Shown: positions 48,906-61,516 of the stretch, piece by piece
How the letters are laid out: each line of letters begins with the position of its first letter
How positions within the stretch are numbered: the stretch's first letter is position 1
Assembly (NCBI RefSeq): GCF_932526225.1
Contig: NC_064047.1
Span: forward strand, 6,943,501-7,007,500
Source: Nematostella vectensis
Taxonomy: Eukaryota > Cnidaria > Anthozoa > Actiniaria > Edwardsiidae
Reading direction: 5' to 3'
Length of the DNA: 64,000 nt
Program-made: the position numbers and the translations under genes
Notes under the pieces: model-generated
The model's input: the letters and a program-made list of their open reading frames with translations, nothing else
What the model was told of the DNA's origin: nothing
Database searches by the model: none

Positions 48906-49188
48906 TCGACACTGTCCGCGGCTGCTACCTCCCGTTGGCTCCGCGCGTCAGCGCTTGCCGTTCCGGTGTCGGCACGACAGTCCACATGACGCGCTATGTG
49001 TAACGCCCCGGCGGCTAAAGCCATCAAACGGCCGCGGCGTAGGGCCAGGCTTCCGCACAATGTGCGGAGCTCGTTGTTGACGATGTAGTCGGACACTAGG
49101 TCATTGTGAAGATCGACCACGCTGTCTATCGGCAGCGCCATGCCTACTAGCTTGGTCGTAAGCTTCAGAAAGCAGTCTACCAGGCCAG
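48906..49188 (-). other. Open segment upstream of integrase remnant, cut by minisatellite (copy 1)
   Basis: An Ala/Leu-rich frame (includes VVDLHNDLVSDYIVNNELR) open in both units, whose upstream end is interrupted exactly where the 33-bp array begins. It may be the N-terminal part of the former element gene. Not recognised. Confidence 0.4.
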
Positions 49189-52100
49189 GGCCCATACATA
49201 CCTCTCAATAATACCCCCAAAGCTCATACATACCCCTCAATAACACCCCCACAGGATCATACATACCACTCAATAATACACCCAAAGGCCTATACATACC
49301 CCTCAATAATACCCCAAAGGATCATACATACCCCTCAATAATACCTCCAAAGGCCTACCTGCCTACATACCCCTCAATAATACCCCCAAAGGCCTACCTG
49401 CCTTTGGAGGTATTATTGAGAGGTATGTATGATCCTGTGGGGGTATTATTGAGCGGTATGTATAGGCCTTTGGGTGTATTATTGAGTGGTATGTACGACC
49501 CCTCAATAATACCCCCACAGGATCATACATACCTCTCAATAATACACCCAAAGGATCATACATACCCCTCAATAATACCTCCAAAGGCCTATACATACCC
49601 CTCAATAACACCCCCAAAGGCTCATACATACCCCTCAATAATACCCCAAAGGATCATTCCTACCCCTCAATAATACCCCCACAGGATCATACATACCTCT
49701 CAATAATACCCCCACAGGCTCATACATACCTCTCAATAATACCTCCACAGGCCCATACATACCTCTCAATAATAAACACACAGGCCCATACATACCTCTC
49801 AATAATAACCACACAGGCCCATACATACCCCTCAATAATACCCCCACAGGCCCATACATACCTCTCAATAATACCCCCACAGGATCATACATACCTCTCA
49901 ATAATACACCCCAAGGCCAATACATACCCCTCAAAAATACCCCCACAGGCCCATACATACCCCTCAAAAATACCCCCACAGGCTCATACATACCTCTCAA
50001 TAATACCCCCACAGGCCCATACATACCTCTCAATAATACCCCCACAGGCCCATACATACCTCTCAATAATACCCCCACAGGCCCATACATACCCTTCAAT
50101 AATACCCCAACAGGATCATACATACCCCTCAATAATACCCCCACAGGCCTATGCATACCTCTCAATAATACCCCCACAGGCCCATACATACCTCTCAATA
50201 ATACCCCCAAAGGCCCATACATACCCCTCAATAATACCCCCACAGGCCCATACATACCTCTCAATAATACCCCCACAGGCCCATACATACCTCTCAATAA
50301 TACCCCCACAGGCCCATACATACCTCTCAATAATACCCCCACAGGCCCATACATACCTCTCAATAATACCCCCACAGGCCCATACATACCTCTCAATAAT
50401 ACCCCCACATGCCCATACATACCCCTCAATAATACCCCCACAGATCCATACATACCTCTCAATAATACCCCCACAGGTCCATTCATACCTCTCAATAATA
50501 CCCCCACAGGCCCATACATACCTCTCAATAATACCCCAACAGGCCCATACATACCTCTCAATAATACCCCCACCGGCTCATACATACCTCTCAATAATAC
50601 CCCAACCGGCTCATACATACCTCTCAATAATACCCCCACAGGCTCATACATACCTCTCAATAATACCCCACAGGATCATACATACCCCTCAATAATACCC
50701 CCACATGCCCATACATACCTCTCAATAATACCCCACAGGATCATACATACCCCTCAATAATACCCCACAGGATCATACATACCCCTCAATAATACCCCAC
50801 AGGATCATACATACCCCTCAATAATACCCCACAGGATCATACATACCCCTCAATAATACCCCACAGGCTCATACATACCTCTCAAAAATACCCCACAGGA
50901 TCATACATACCCCTCAATAATACCCCCACAGGCCCATACATACCTCTCAATAATACCCCCACAGGTCCATACATACCTCTCAATAATACCCCCACAGGCC
51001 CATACATACCTCTCAATAATACCCCCACAGGCCCATACATACCTCTCAATAATACCCCCACAGGCCCATACATACCTCTCAATAATACCCCCACAGGCCT
51101 ATACATACCTCTCAATAATACCCCTACAGGATCATACATACCCCTCAATAACACCCCCACAGGATCATACATACCACTCAATAATACACCCAAAGGCCTA
51201 TACATACTTCTCAATAATACCCCAAAGGATCATACATACCCCTCAATAACACCCCCAAAGGATCATAAATACCCCTCAATAATACTCCCACAGGCCAATA
51301 CATACCCCTCAATAATACCCCCACAGATCCATACATACCTCTCAATAATACCCCCACAGGTCCATACATACCTCTCAATAATACCCCCACAGGTCCATAC
51401 ATACCTCTCAATAATACCCCAACAGGCCCATACATACCTCTCAATAATACCCCCACCGGCTCATACATACCTCTCAATAATAACCCCACAGGCCCATACA
51501 TACCTCTCAATAATACCCCCACAGGCCTATACATACCTCTCAATAATACCCCCACAGGCCCATACATACCTCTCAATAATACCCCCACAGGCCTATACAT
51601 ACCTCTCAATAATACCCCCACAGGCCCATACATACCTCTCAATAATACCCCCACAGGCCTATACATACCTCTCAATAATACCCCCACAGGCCTATACATA
51701 CCTCTCAATAATACCCCCACAGGCCTATACATACCTCTCAAAAATACCCCCACAGGCCCATACATACCCCTCAATAATACCCCTACAGGATCATACATAC
51801 CCCTCAATAACACCCCCACAGGATCATACATACCACTCAATAATACACCCAAAGGCCTATACATACTTCTCAATAATACCCCAAAGGATCATACATACCC
51901 CTCAATAACACCCCCAAAGGATCATAAATACCCCTCAATAATACTCCCACAGGCCAATACATACCCCTCAATAATACCCCCAAAGGCTTATACATACCTC
52001 TCAATAATACCCCCAAAGGCCCATACATACCCCTCAAAAATACCCCCACAGGTCCATACACACCCCTCAATAATACCCCAAAGGCTCATACATACCTCTC

Positions 52101-53587
52101 AATAATACCCCCACAGGCCCATACATACCTCTCAATAATACCCCCACAGGCTCATACATACCCCTCAATAATACCCCAACCGGCCCATACATACCCCTCA
52201 ATAATACCCCAAAGGCTCATACATACCTCTCAATAATACCTCCAAAGGCTTATACATACCCCTCAATAATACCCCAAAGGCTCATACATACCTCTCAATA
52301 ATACCCCCACAGGCCCATACATACCTCTAAATAATACCCCACAGGCCTATACATACCCCTCAATAATACCCCCACAGGCCTATGCATACCTCTCAATAAC
52401 ACCCCCACAGGCCTATACATACCCCTCAATAATACCCCCACAGGCCTATGCATACCTCTCAATAACACCCCCACAGGCCCATACATACCTCTCAATAATA
52501 CCCCCCACAGGCCTATACATACCCCTCAATAATACCCCCACAGGCCTATACATACCCCTCAATAATACCCCCACAGGCCCATACATACCTCTCAATAATA
52601 CCCCCACAGGCCCATACATACCTCTCAATAATACTCCCACAGGCTCATACATACCCCTCAATAATACCCCCACAGGCCCATACATACCCCTCAATAATAC
52701 CCCCAAAGGCTCATACATACCCCTCAATAATACCCCAAAGGCTCATACATACCCCTCAATAATACCCCCACAGGCTCATACATACCTCTCAATAATACCC
52801 CCACAGGCCCATACATACCTCTCAATAATACCCCAAAAGGCCTATACATACCTCTCAATAATACCCCCACATGCCCATACATACCTCTCAATAATACCCC
52901 CACAGGCCCATACATACCTCTCAATAATACCCCCACAGGCCTATACATACCCCTCAATAATACCCCCAAAGGCCTACCTGCCTACATACCCCTCAATAAT
53001 ACCTCCAAAGGCCTACCTGCCTTTAATAATACCCCAAAGGCCCATACATACCTCTCAATAATACCCCCAAAGCTCATACATACCCCTCAATAACACCCCC
53101 ACAGGATCATACATACCACTCAATAATACACCCAAAGGCCTATACATACCCCTCAATAATACCCCAAAGGATCATACATACCCCTCAATAATACCCCCAA
53201 AGGCCTACCTGCCTACATACCCCTCAATAATACCTCCAAAGGCCTACCTGCCTTTAATAATACCCCAAAGGCCCATACATACCTCTCAATAATACCCCCA
53301 CAGGCTCATACATACCTCTCAATAATACCCCCACAGGCCCATACATACCTCTCAATAATACCCCAAAAGGCCTATACATACCTCTCAATAATACCCCCAC
53401 ATGCCCATACATACCTCTCAATAATACCCCCACAGGCCCATACATACCTCTCAATAATACCCCCACAGGCCTATACATACCTCTCAATAATACCCCCACA
53501 GGCCCATACATACCTCTCAATAATACCCCACAGGCCCATACATACCTCTCAATAATACCCCCACAGGCTAGTACATACCTCTCAATA
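49189..53587 (-). repeat. 33-bp minisatellite, array B
   Basis: About 133 copies of the same 33-bp unit as arrays A and C. It shows a higher-order repeat of ~659 bp (distinctive block at ~51188 repeated at ~51847) and a duplicated ~245-bp edge block (52990-53035 and 53225-53270). A three-unit segment at about 49399-49497 lies in opposite orientation. The 5' edge adjoins the integrase segment of unit 1 and the 3' edge begins unit 2. Confidence 0.95.
49399..49497 (+). repeat. Locally inverted block within array B
   Basis: Three 33-bp units read GGTATTATTGAG(A/C/T)GGTATGTA, the complement of the surrounding array. The left edge is the palindrome CCAAAGGC..GCCTTTGG. Confidence 0.85.
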
Positions 53588-54845
53588 GTTCGTTATGTCA
53601 CTTGTGCACCAGGCATTACTCAGAGTCATTTCCCATATCAATCAATGGTTGTCGTTTTTCTCAATTGTCTAAAAGAGCCTGGCGCGAGCGCGGGAAACCT
53701 TTTGATAATCTATAACGTTAGGGTCTTGGCTGGTTTCAAAATGACGGTCAGCATAATCGCTGTAAAACATTAATTCCTGTATGTCTACGTGTAAATTCTC
53801 GACGTGCACTGTTCAAAGAGAGGAAAACGAATGAAGCGGCGGACTCCCAAATATGGTATGTAATTCAAAATAAGGAATTGGCTGAGCAAGCGAGAAAAAC
53901 TACAATTTTCAAAACAAAATTGTTTGATATGACTATGATTTTTATTTCCAGCCAATCTCGTTCCCAGAGCCCACATACATGCTGCTGGTCAAAAGGTAAA
54001 AGACTTTGGAATGAGGTTGAGTTCCATTTTAACTACAATAATGATTGCGCATGTGCAGTGCCCAACTTGAAGACGGACTCGTAATCATTGGCTAAAGTTG
54101 CAGGGAGAGAAGGAAGAAAGAAAAGAGGACCTTACAAACAAGGCACCAGAAGGCTTCTGATCTGGTGGACGAAATTTTTCAGTTGTGCGCTATGCTAATA
54201 ACAGGGTTTTTTTCAAATCATATTTGTTGCACAAATTGTTCTCCGTCCTACATCCACATCACCATAAAATCCAGGAGCACGTGCTCCTCCTCCCCCCCCC
54301 CCCCCCCCATCATTACGAATGTGTTAAAAAAATGACAATTACCAGTAAGGGCGTGGCTGTGTCCCCCCAAAAGATTTCCAAGCCTATGTTACAGCTCTGA
54401 AATTCATACATCAAACGAAATAAACGGCTCCACTCTATTTGCGATTTCGCATGAAGAGACCATGGATGTGGTATTTTCAAATATTATTAAAATGAAAAGG
54501 ATCAAGACAAACCCATGAGTATCTCAAATCTGTGTATACCAGCCAAAAGTAACAAGCATTGTATGGCATAGACCAACATCTGTTTAGTTTACTTTTTTTT
54601 ATATGTGTTCTAAGCAAACAAGACAGAATATATTTACACTACACAATTTCAATTTTTTAAAGATTTATTTTTTCATTAGACATACAACTGCTGTGAATAA
54701 CAGCAGAGCACCGTATACTATAAACCCGATAACTTTTCTTTTATTCTTATTCAATCAGTCATGCAACAGCTTGTGAGCGAACTAGACACATTGTTACCCT
54801 ACACCTTACAAATATTTTATTATTCCATCAATCGTACAACTGGAA
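53588..54845. other. Macro-unit 2, 3' side of the collagen gene
   Basis: Near copy of 40968-42245. A minus-strand AATAAA lies at 54664-54669. A C-run lies at 54291-54308. No gene recognised. Confidence 0.5.
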
Positions 54846-57800
54846 TCACTTGGTGCAGACTACGCATGTCAGCTCATACCCTTCTACATACGGGGCACAC
54901 GGTAGTGTCCCACACCTCCCCTCCACGGTAAACAGCAGGGCTCCGTTATGGTTAGGGCTAGTACCCGGGACATACTCGGCATCGTTATCCACGCACACGA
55001 ACTGACTTGAGTGCTTGTGAAAGGCGTGTGACGTCATCAGGTAGCCGTAGTACTCGCGGGACCATCCCGCGGGACAGCGGGCGACTGCGGGTATCATGAG
55101 CTGGGTGCTGCGGGACGGGACGTAACACACGGCGCACGGGACATCGTGTTCATGAAGGGCTTTTCCACGTGTGAAGGGGCTGTGGTCATAGACTTCATAC
55201 TCGGCGCCGTACATGTAGCCGCTGTGCTGATGTCCCGGGGTGAAGTTTATGTACTGGGGGGTCTCGGGGAGACACACGTACTCTGCCGCACCTCCAGGGT
55301 GATCAAGCCACTCCCCGCCGACACGCCCTTTAAGGAAAAGGTATATGAAACAAAAGACAGCGGCGTAGCCAGAATTTTTAACACGAGGGGGCCCAAAAGG
55401 CCTTTTCAAGGCATTGTCTCCTGTGTTTGAGATAATGTCTCATCATACATTTACTGTATTTTTGGCTGCTAGAAGGGGGGGGGCGTCGTGCCCCCTTGGC
55501 CACCCCCCCCCCCCCCCGAGTACGAAAAAATCTGTTACCTCCCATCAAAGGCAGCCCCTTATGGCTCATACGGTAACTACCTAGGATCGTTATGATCATA
55601 ACGCACTCGTTATTTTTCCTCCTTTTTGGTACCCATGACTAGTATCCTTTTGTCACGCTAGACATTTTCCATATAATCAAATATTCAGTCAAAGTGAGTA
55701 GTTTTAGAATCAATAAAAACAAATTAGTGGTCAGGTTTCTTTAGTTTCAAGATTTTGTGGTTATTGGGATAAGGATAAGTAGTTTCATGATTTAGCGGTT
55801 ATTAGGGTAGTCATATAGTAGATAAGATAGGAGACCTTGACTTGATTTTATTAGATATGTTATCATGAGCCTTTAGAAAGCATCATTGGTAAATGATATG
55901 GTATCGGGAAAATACCACTGTTTTGACATCTCTTTTTATAATTTGTACCCGCGGAAAACTTGAATTTAGTAACAGGAAACCAAGAACACCTGGAGCCGTG
56001 CGTAAGAAAAATAAGAGGCGACAGCCACTTGTTTTATCGATTATTTCTTAATTCTCGTATTTCGCCCCTACTAGACCTAAAAACATCATCACACGATTAG
56101 CCTCATAAATAGCCGGACTTAGGCGTCCCGGTATAAAAAGATATTCATTGCGTGTGTGCTCCCGATGCCAAAAATAGTTATTGTCTTTATAACGGATTAA
56201 GGGATTAGGTCATATTTAACCTATAACTGATAAAGGTAACAAAAGTTAATAAAACTATAAAATTGCAGCACGGACGCGGCTTGCCCTTGTGGTCTAGTTC
56301 CAAACAAAATAAGTTTAAAAATACACGTGTGAGAAGGAAAAACAACTTGCACAGCTGGACCGCAGAAGGACAGGCCGCTCTGAGTAGAGCATATAAAAAG
56401 GAAAAGGTTTTAGTGCAAGATATATCAGCTTTTACTACCCTGTTGTCGAGGAGAATAAAACTGGTACTTCCCGCCAAGCGGTCAGCTAGTCCTTTCTCCA
56501 TCATCCCCTCGCAACTATACACGTATCCTACCTTTGTAGACGAGCAGCGCGGAGCCTGAGCACGAGGTCTTCCCCCATCGCACGTACTGTACACCAGAGG
56601 ACCCCCTGGGACCGGGGGGACCCCTCGCACCAGTCCCTCCCTGAGCACCGGGCGCTCCCTTTGGACCTCGATGATCACGATTTCAAAAATGAAATTATAT
56701 GATACAAAAAATTGATTTTAAACGAATTTAAATAAAAATGGATTTGTCTTTTGTTAGTACTCACCATTCAGTCCTGGTTTTCCGTCCTTTCCGTCTCTCC
56801 CTATGAATGATGGGTAATTCAAAATGTTCAGTGACAGTTGATATTTTATTATTTTTAACCAATTTTTAGCCAGGATATCCCCTTCAGCATTGCTGATAAA
56901 AAAAACGATGCCATTGATTGATATGTCAAAAACAAAAATAACTGTTTTTCATAAAAGGTTAAAAACACAAATCGCCTTTTACGCCTTTTTTTGCGTGTAG
57001 AAAATAAAAATATATTTGATGATGATATATTTAAAAATGATATATAATGATGATCATGTTATTAGGCATATTTCATATTTAAAAATGTACTTCCTTTTTT
57101 CAAAATCTGAAGTGTTCAATAAAATCTTAAAATGTTCCTTTTTGTTAAAATAAGAAATTTCTTCTACAAAAAATAATAATAAATGGTTTACCTGGTTTTC
57201 CATCACGACCATCTCTACCTAAAAGATAAATTAATAATTAATAATTAATAATTTTGAAATCGAAAAACCCTCTTAAGATACAAAAACGAGCAACGAGAAT
57301 GCAGGTAACCGAAGCGACCCAGAAAACAGTCCCTCCCTTAGCAGCTGGCACTGCCTTTAGACCTCCAAGATCACGACGTTAAGAAAAATAGAATAAAATG
57401 ATAAATAAATTCATTTTAAACAAATTTAACAAAAGACTTGTCTTGTTTTAGTACTTACCGTTCAGACCCGGTTTCCCGTCCTTTCCGTCTCTCCCTATGA
57501 TGATGATGATGGAAAATTCAACATGGATGTTACTAAAACGGGGAGCGGGGAACAGGGATCTGGGAACGAGTGATCAGCGGTAGGGCACAGCGATGTAGCA
57601 ACCTCACGTGCGTCTCTTTGGCTCTTCTCTCGTTAAAATGGATGGTAAGTGAAATCTCTGACTCTGTTTCTAACAATTATGAATAATTCATGCGTGGTAG
57701 TTTAGTGCGAGCTGAAATCACAAGCTGCTGTTTTTCTTTTACAAGTTTAACAATGTCTGAGCTTGAGTCCAAGTCTGAGCTTGAGTCTGAGCTTGAGCTG

Positions 57801-59224
57801 TAATAAAGTGTACAGAAGAACCAATAAGATGGGGCCAGAAAAGTAATAACATTTTGCAATAGTCTAATTTAGTAAACAGTCAACTTGGTGTTAGAGGAAA
57901 GAAGGGTCATGGTCACGGAAAACAGCAGCTTTCAACATCTCATAAAAATACTGAAAATAGCACCTCAAATTTGTAAAGAGTGCTTTTCATCACTATGGGA
58001 TGAGAATTTGAAGTCATGGCAATGTAGGATTGCAAAAATATCCACGGATTCAAAATATGTTTCCATAAATCTCTTTTCAAGTTTACCATTGCGATTTTAG
58101 CTCGCACTAAACTACCCAAGCAAACTGTTATCATATTATCCCTTTCAACATACCATTCACTTGACTTGATCTCTATCACATCTAAAATAAGAGAAACGTA
58201 TTAGATTCGATTCAATGGGCGCATGAATTATTCATAATTCTTAGAAACAGAGTCAGAGATTTCACTTACCATCCATTTTAACGAGAGAAGAGCCAAAGAG
58301 ACGCACGTGAGGTTGCTACATCGCTGTGCCCTACCGCTGATCACTCGTTCCCAGATCCCTGTTCCCCGCTCCTCGTTTTAGTAACACACATTCAACATGT
58401 TCAGTGACTGCTGATATTATTTTATTATGTACTGATGTATGTGTTATTGATTATGTAATATGTTATGCATTGATAGTCACCTCGATGCCGTTGGAGTTAT
58501 GTATTGATAGTCACCCCGGCATTGGGAGTTATGTATTGATAGTCGCCTCGAAGCCATGGGAGTTATGTATTGATAGTCACCTAGAAGTCATGGGAGTTAT
58601 GTATTGATACTCACCTCGAAGCCATGGGACTGTTGCTCCGCCTGAGAGAAGGGCTTTCATTCTGGCAAGAAAAATATAATTGTCAAATATCAAACAGAAC
58701 AAGAAAAAATTTCTATTTATCATTACCACAATCATCAAGCAATTATGCCTAGGTTTAACAAGTTTTTAAAAGATTCGGTAAATAGCCACATAACAATTTA
58801 ACTGAATTAGAAGCCAGCAACAATATATGAGCAAATTCGAAAGCAGCTAGTAGATGAATCCCCCACGCGCTGTGATATCTCTGATTCCCTTTTTTATCAA
58901 AATCCAACAGGCTTTGACACATGCAGAAAACTCAATAAAAGAGTTTAACTCTGTAGGAGAAATTTATTAATATTGATACTAATGCTAAAATATTACAAAT
59001 TTTCCTAAAACGATTTGTTTTATGTACACTCACTCTTTCTCGATGCTTTCCAGTCTGTTATTGAGTTCTGCGTTGGTGGGAATGCCACGTCGCTCTAACT
59101 CATCAGCCTGTTCCCGAGTCCTCAGTCCCTGGTCCTCCATTCCATCTTTCTCAGCCACTAGTACGGTAGCACAGAGCGCCACAAACAACAGCACAGTGAT
59201 ACGAGTACACAGGGGCATCTTCAT
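54846..59224 (-). CDS. Short-chain collagen C4-like protein, copy 2, seven exons
   Basis: Exons on the minus strand: 59224-59034, 58661-58615, 57494-57459, 57218-57192, 56800-56765, 56666-56532, 55327-54846. Lengths and phases are identical to copy 1 and give 317 aa. Domains are the same: signal peptide, charged helix, 19 Gly-X-Y triplets, Cys-rich C-terminal domain. Eight substitutions separate it from copy 1: Ser to Gly in exon 2, and seven in the last exon (Y/L, H/Y, R/H, L/H, G/F, H/N, P/T). No stop or splice-site loss, so both copies look functional. The unit's tandem arrangement implies recent duplication. Confidence 0.85.
57324..57364 (-). pseudogene. Decayed duplicate of collagen exon 6 (copy 2)
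   Basis: Equivalent of 44990-45026, with further changes (GGCAGTGCC, and CAG of the exon-6 motif changed to AAG). Still no usable donor. Confidence 0.55.
57526..58389. mobile_element. MITE in collagen intron 2, copy 2 (864 bp)
   Basis: Same insertion as 45190-46050, flanked by ATTCAACATG at 57516-57525 and 58390-58399. Ends are inverted over ~165 bp. The insertion predates duplication of the macro-unit. Confidence 0.8.
58470..58630 (-). repeat. 34-bp tandem repeat spanning collagen exon 2 donor (copy 2)
   Basis: Same five-fold splice-junction repeat as 46130-46290, with the same donor variants. Confidence 0.8.
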
Positions 59225-59711
59225 CACTCGGCGATAACCTCTCGACTGACTACTTGCAAGATATTCAAACATCCTGTCCGTAGGAACTTTACGGTGAGTC
59301 TGACCTGTTCATGTTTTTTGCTCCTTCTTATACCCGCCCATACTAATGAGCTAATAACGACCTTGGCTTGAGAAACACAGCGACTCGCCACAAGAATTTT
59401 CATGTTAGTCGCTGCAATAGGGACTTCTTATACCCGCCTCACCCGCCCATACTAATGAGCTAAAAACGACCTTGGCTTGAGAAACACAGCGACTCGCCAC
59501 AAGAATTTTCATGTTAGTCGCTGCAATAGGGACTATTTGATAGGATAATTCACAAGGTTACTAACATTGTCTGTCTTGGGAATTCATATATTAGCTAACT
59601 TAGCAAATTAACTTACTAGTACTAGTAAATGAAATTGGGGGCGAGAAAGTTTAGTGGTATTATTTTAAAATTTTATAGAATTTTAAAATTTTATAGATAA
59701 AAACATACTAG
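59225..59711 (-). promoter_or_regulatory. Collagen promoter, duplicated core (copy 2)
   Basis: Tandem GGCGGGTATAAGAAG modules near 59325-59340 and 59425-59440 on the minus strand, as in copy 1. Confidence 0.5.
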
Positions 59712-60533
59712 TAAACAAAATTTCGGGGCGAGAAAGCAATCCGACAACTCGCCCCGACATTTGGTTTACTAGTATAACAATAACTATACTATTAAATGAA
59801 ATAACGGGGCGTAAAGCAAAAACGACAACTCGCCCCGAGATTTGGTTTACTAGTAGTAAGTAATTATAATACCGAGAAATTACGGGGCGTAAAGCAAAAA
59901 CGACAACTCGCCCCTAGATTTGGTTTACTAGTAGTAAGTAATTATAATACCTATAAATTACGGGGCGTAAAGCAAAAACGACAACTCGCCCCGAGATTTG
60001 GTTCACTAGTAGTAAGTAATTATAATACCTATAAATTACTGGGCGTAAAGCAAAAACGACAACTCGCCCCGTGATTTGGTTTACTAGTAGTAAGTAATTA
60101 TAATACCTACAAATTACTGGGCGTAAAGCAAAAACGACAACTCGCCCCGAGATTTGGTTTACAAGTAGTAAGTAATCATAATACCTATAAATTACGGGGC
60201 GTAAAGCAAAAACGACAACTCGCCCCGAGATTTGGTTTACTAGTAGTAAGTAATTATAATACCTATAAATTACGGGGCGTAAAGCAAAAACGACAACTCG
60301 CCCCGAGATTTGGTTTACTAGTAGTAAGTAATTATAATACCTATAAATTACTGGGCGTAAAGCAAAAACGACAACTCGCCCCGAGATTTGGTTTACTAGT
60401 ACCAAGAAATTACTGGGCGTAAAGCAAAAATGACAACACTCCCCGAGATTTGGTTTATTAGTACCAAGACATTACGGGGCGTAAAGCAAAAACGACAACA
60501 CGCCCCGAGATTTGGTTTACTAGTAATAAGACG
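59712..60533. repeat. 78-bp satellite, copy 2
   Basis: About ten units like 47383-48195, with different internal variants. It directly adjoins the second integrase remnant. Confidence 0.92.
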
Positions 60534-61245
60534 CGATCGCGTGAAGCCGTGCTTAGAGTACGCCGTGTAATACAACACTGGCTGTCCGGGCTCCATGACC
60601 CTCTTTAGTATTGGGTACGCCTTGCTTGTCCACCACGGGTCCGTCGCTCGCCGTCGGCCTTTGTCCTGAAGGTCTTCCTCGTTTACGGCGATGTATAATA
60701 CACCTCCGTTCCGACATCTAAGGGGACCTCTAGGGGAGGCTTTTCGGCTTTGAGAGGCACGCGCCTCAGCTTTATGGCGTCTTCAGGCGCAAGGCCAGTC
60801 ATGCGAGTCTTCGTTGCGTTCATGTCCGAGATGACGATTGGCAGAGCAGTAACCCACTCGCGGTTTGTCTCGCCGGACGCAAGCTCCTTCGAGTACAGCG
60901 CACGAAATAGGCGCTGCGCCAGCCAGCGATGGAAAGACTCGGTGAAAGCTTGGCTCCTGTGGTGCCCAGGCTCAGCCCGTCGGACCTCCACCCCGTGGTC
61001 TGTTAGGAGCTTCGTGGTAGCACCCTTGAACTCCGTGCCGTCATCAACCATGAGGACTTTAGGCCATGTGAGAGGTCCCTCTTCATAGATGCCAGCGAGT
61101 TCGCGGGAGACGACGGCCGCGCTCTTAGTCCTCAGTGGGCGGGCGGCTTTATATCGTGAAGCAACGTCAACGACAGTCAGGGCATACACGAAGCGCCTCT
61201 TTCTTCGCTTACGTTTACTCTGGGGTGGCGGGCTCGACACTGTCC
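60533..61245 (-). pseudogene. Transposon integrase (DDE, rve-type) remnant, copy 2
   Basis: Same core as 48193-48905. Here the 13-bp duplication is absent, so the first Asp (VVDVASRY), second Asp (40 residues later) and Glu lie in one frame. A 5-bp insertion (near 60695) breaks the frame before the C-terminal segment. A Lys/Arg-rich stretch (KRKRRKRR) precedes the core. Inactive by itself. Confidence 0.75.
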
Positions 61246-61516
61246 GCGGCTGCTACCTCGCGTTGGCTCCGCGCGTCAGCGCTTGCCGTTCCGGTGTCGG
61301 CACGACAGTCCACATGACGCGCTATGTGTAACGCCCCGGCGGCTAAAGCCATCAAACGGCCGCGGCGTAGGGCCAGGCTTTCGCACAATGTGCGGAGCTC
61401 GTTGTTGACGATGTAGTCGGACACTAGGTCATTGTGAAGATCGACCACGCTGTCTATCGGCAGCGCCATGCCTACTAGCTTGGTCGTAAGCTTCAGAAAG
61501 CAGTCTACCAGGCCAG
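61246..61516 (-). other. Open segment upstream of integrase remnant, cut by minisatellite (copy 2)
   Basis: Equivalent of 48906-49188, with a Gly to Glu change. Interrupted by array C at the same base as in unit 1. Confidence 0.4.

Noticed and set aside
49635-50660. 341-codon open frame of RGMYGPVGVLL repeats (and similar in arrays A and C)
   Set aside because: 33-bp minisatellite with a period divisible by three; unit variants are scattered without regard to coding effect.
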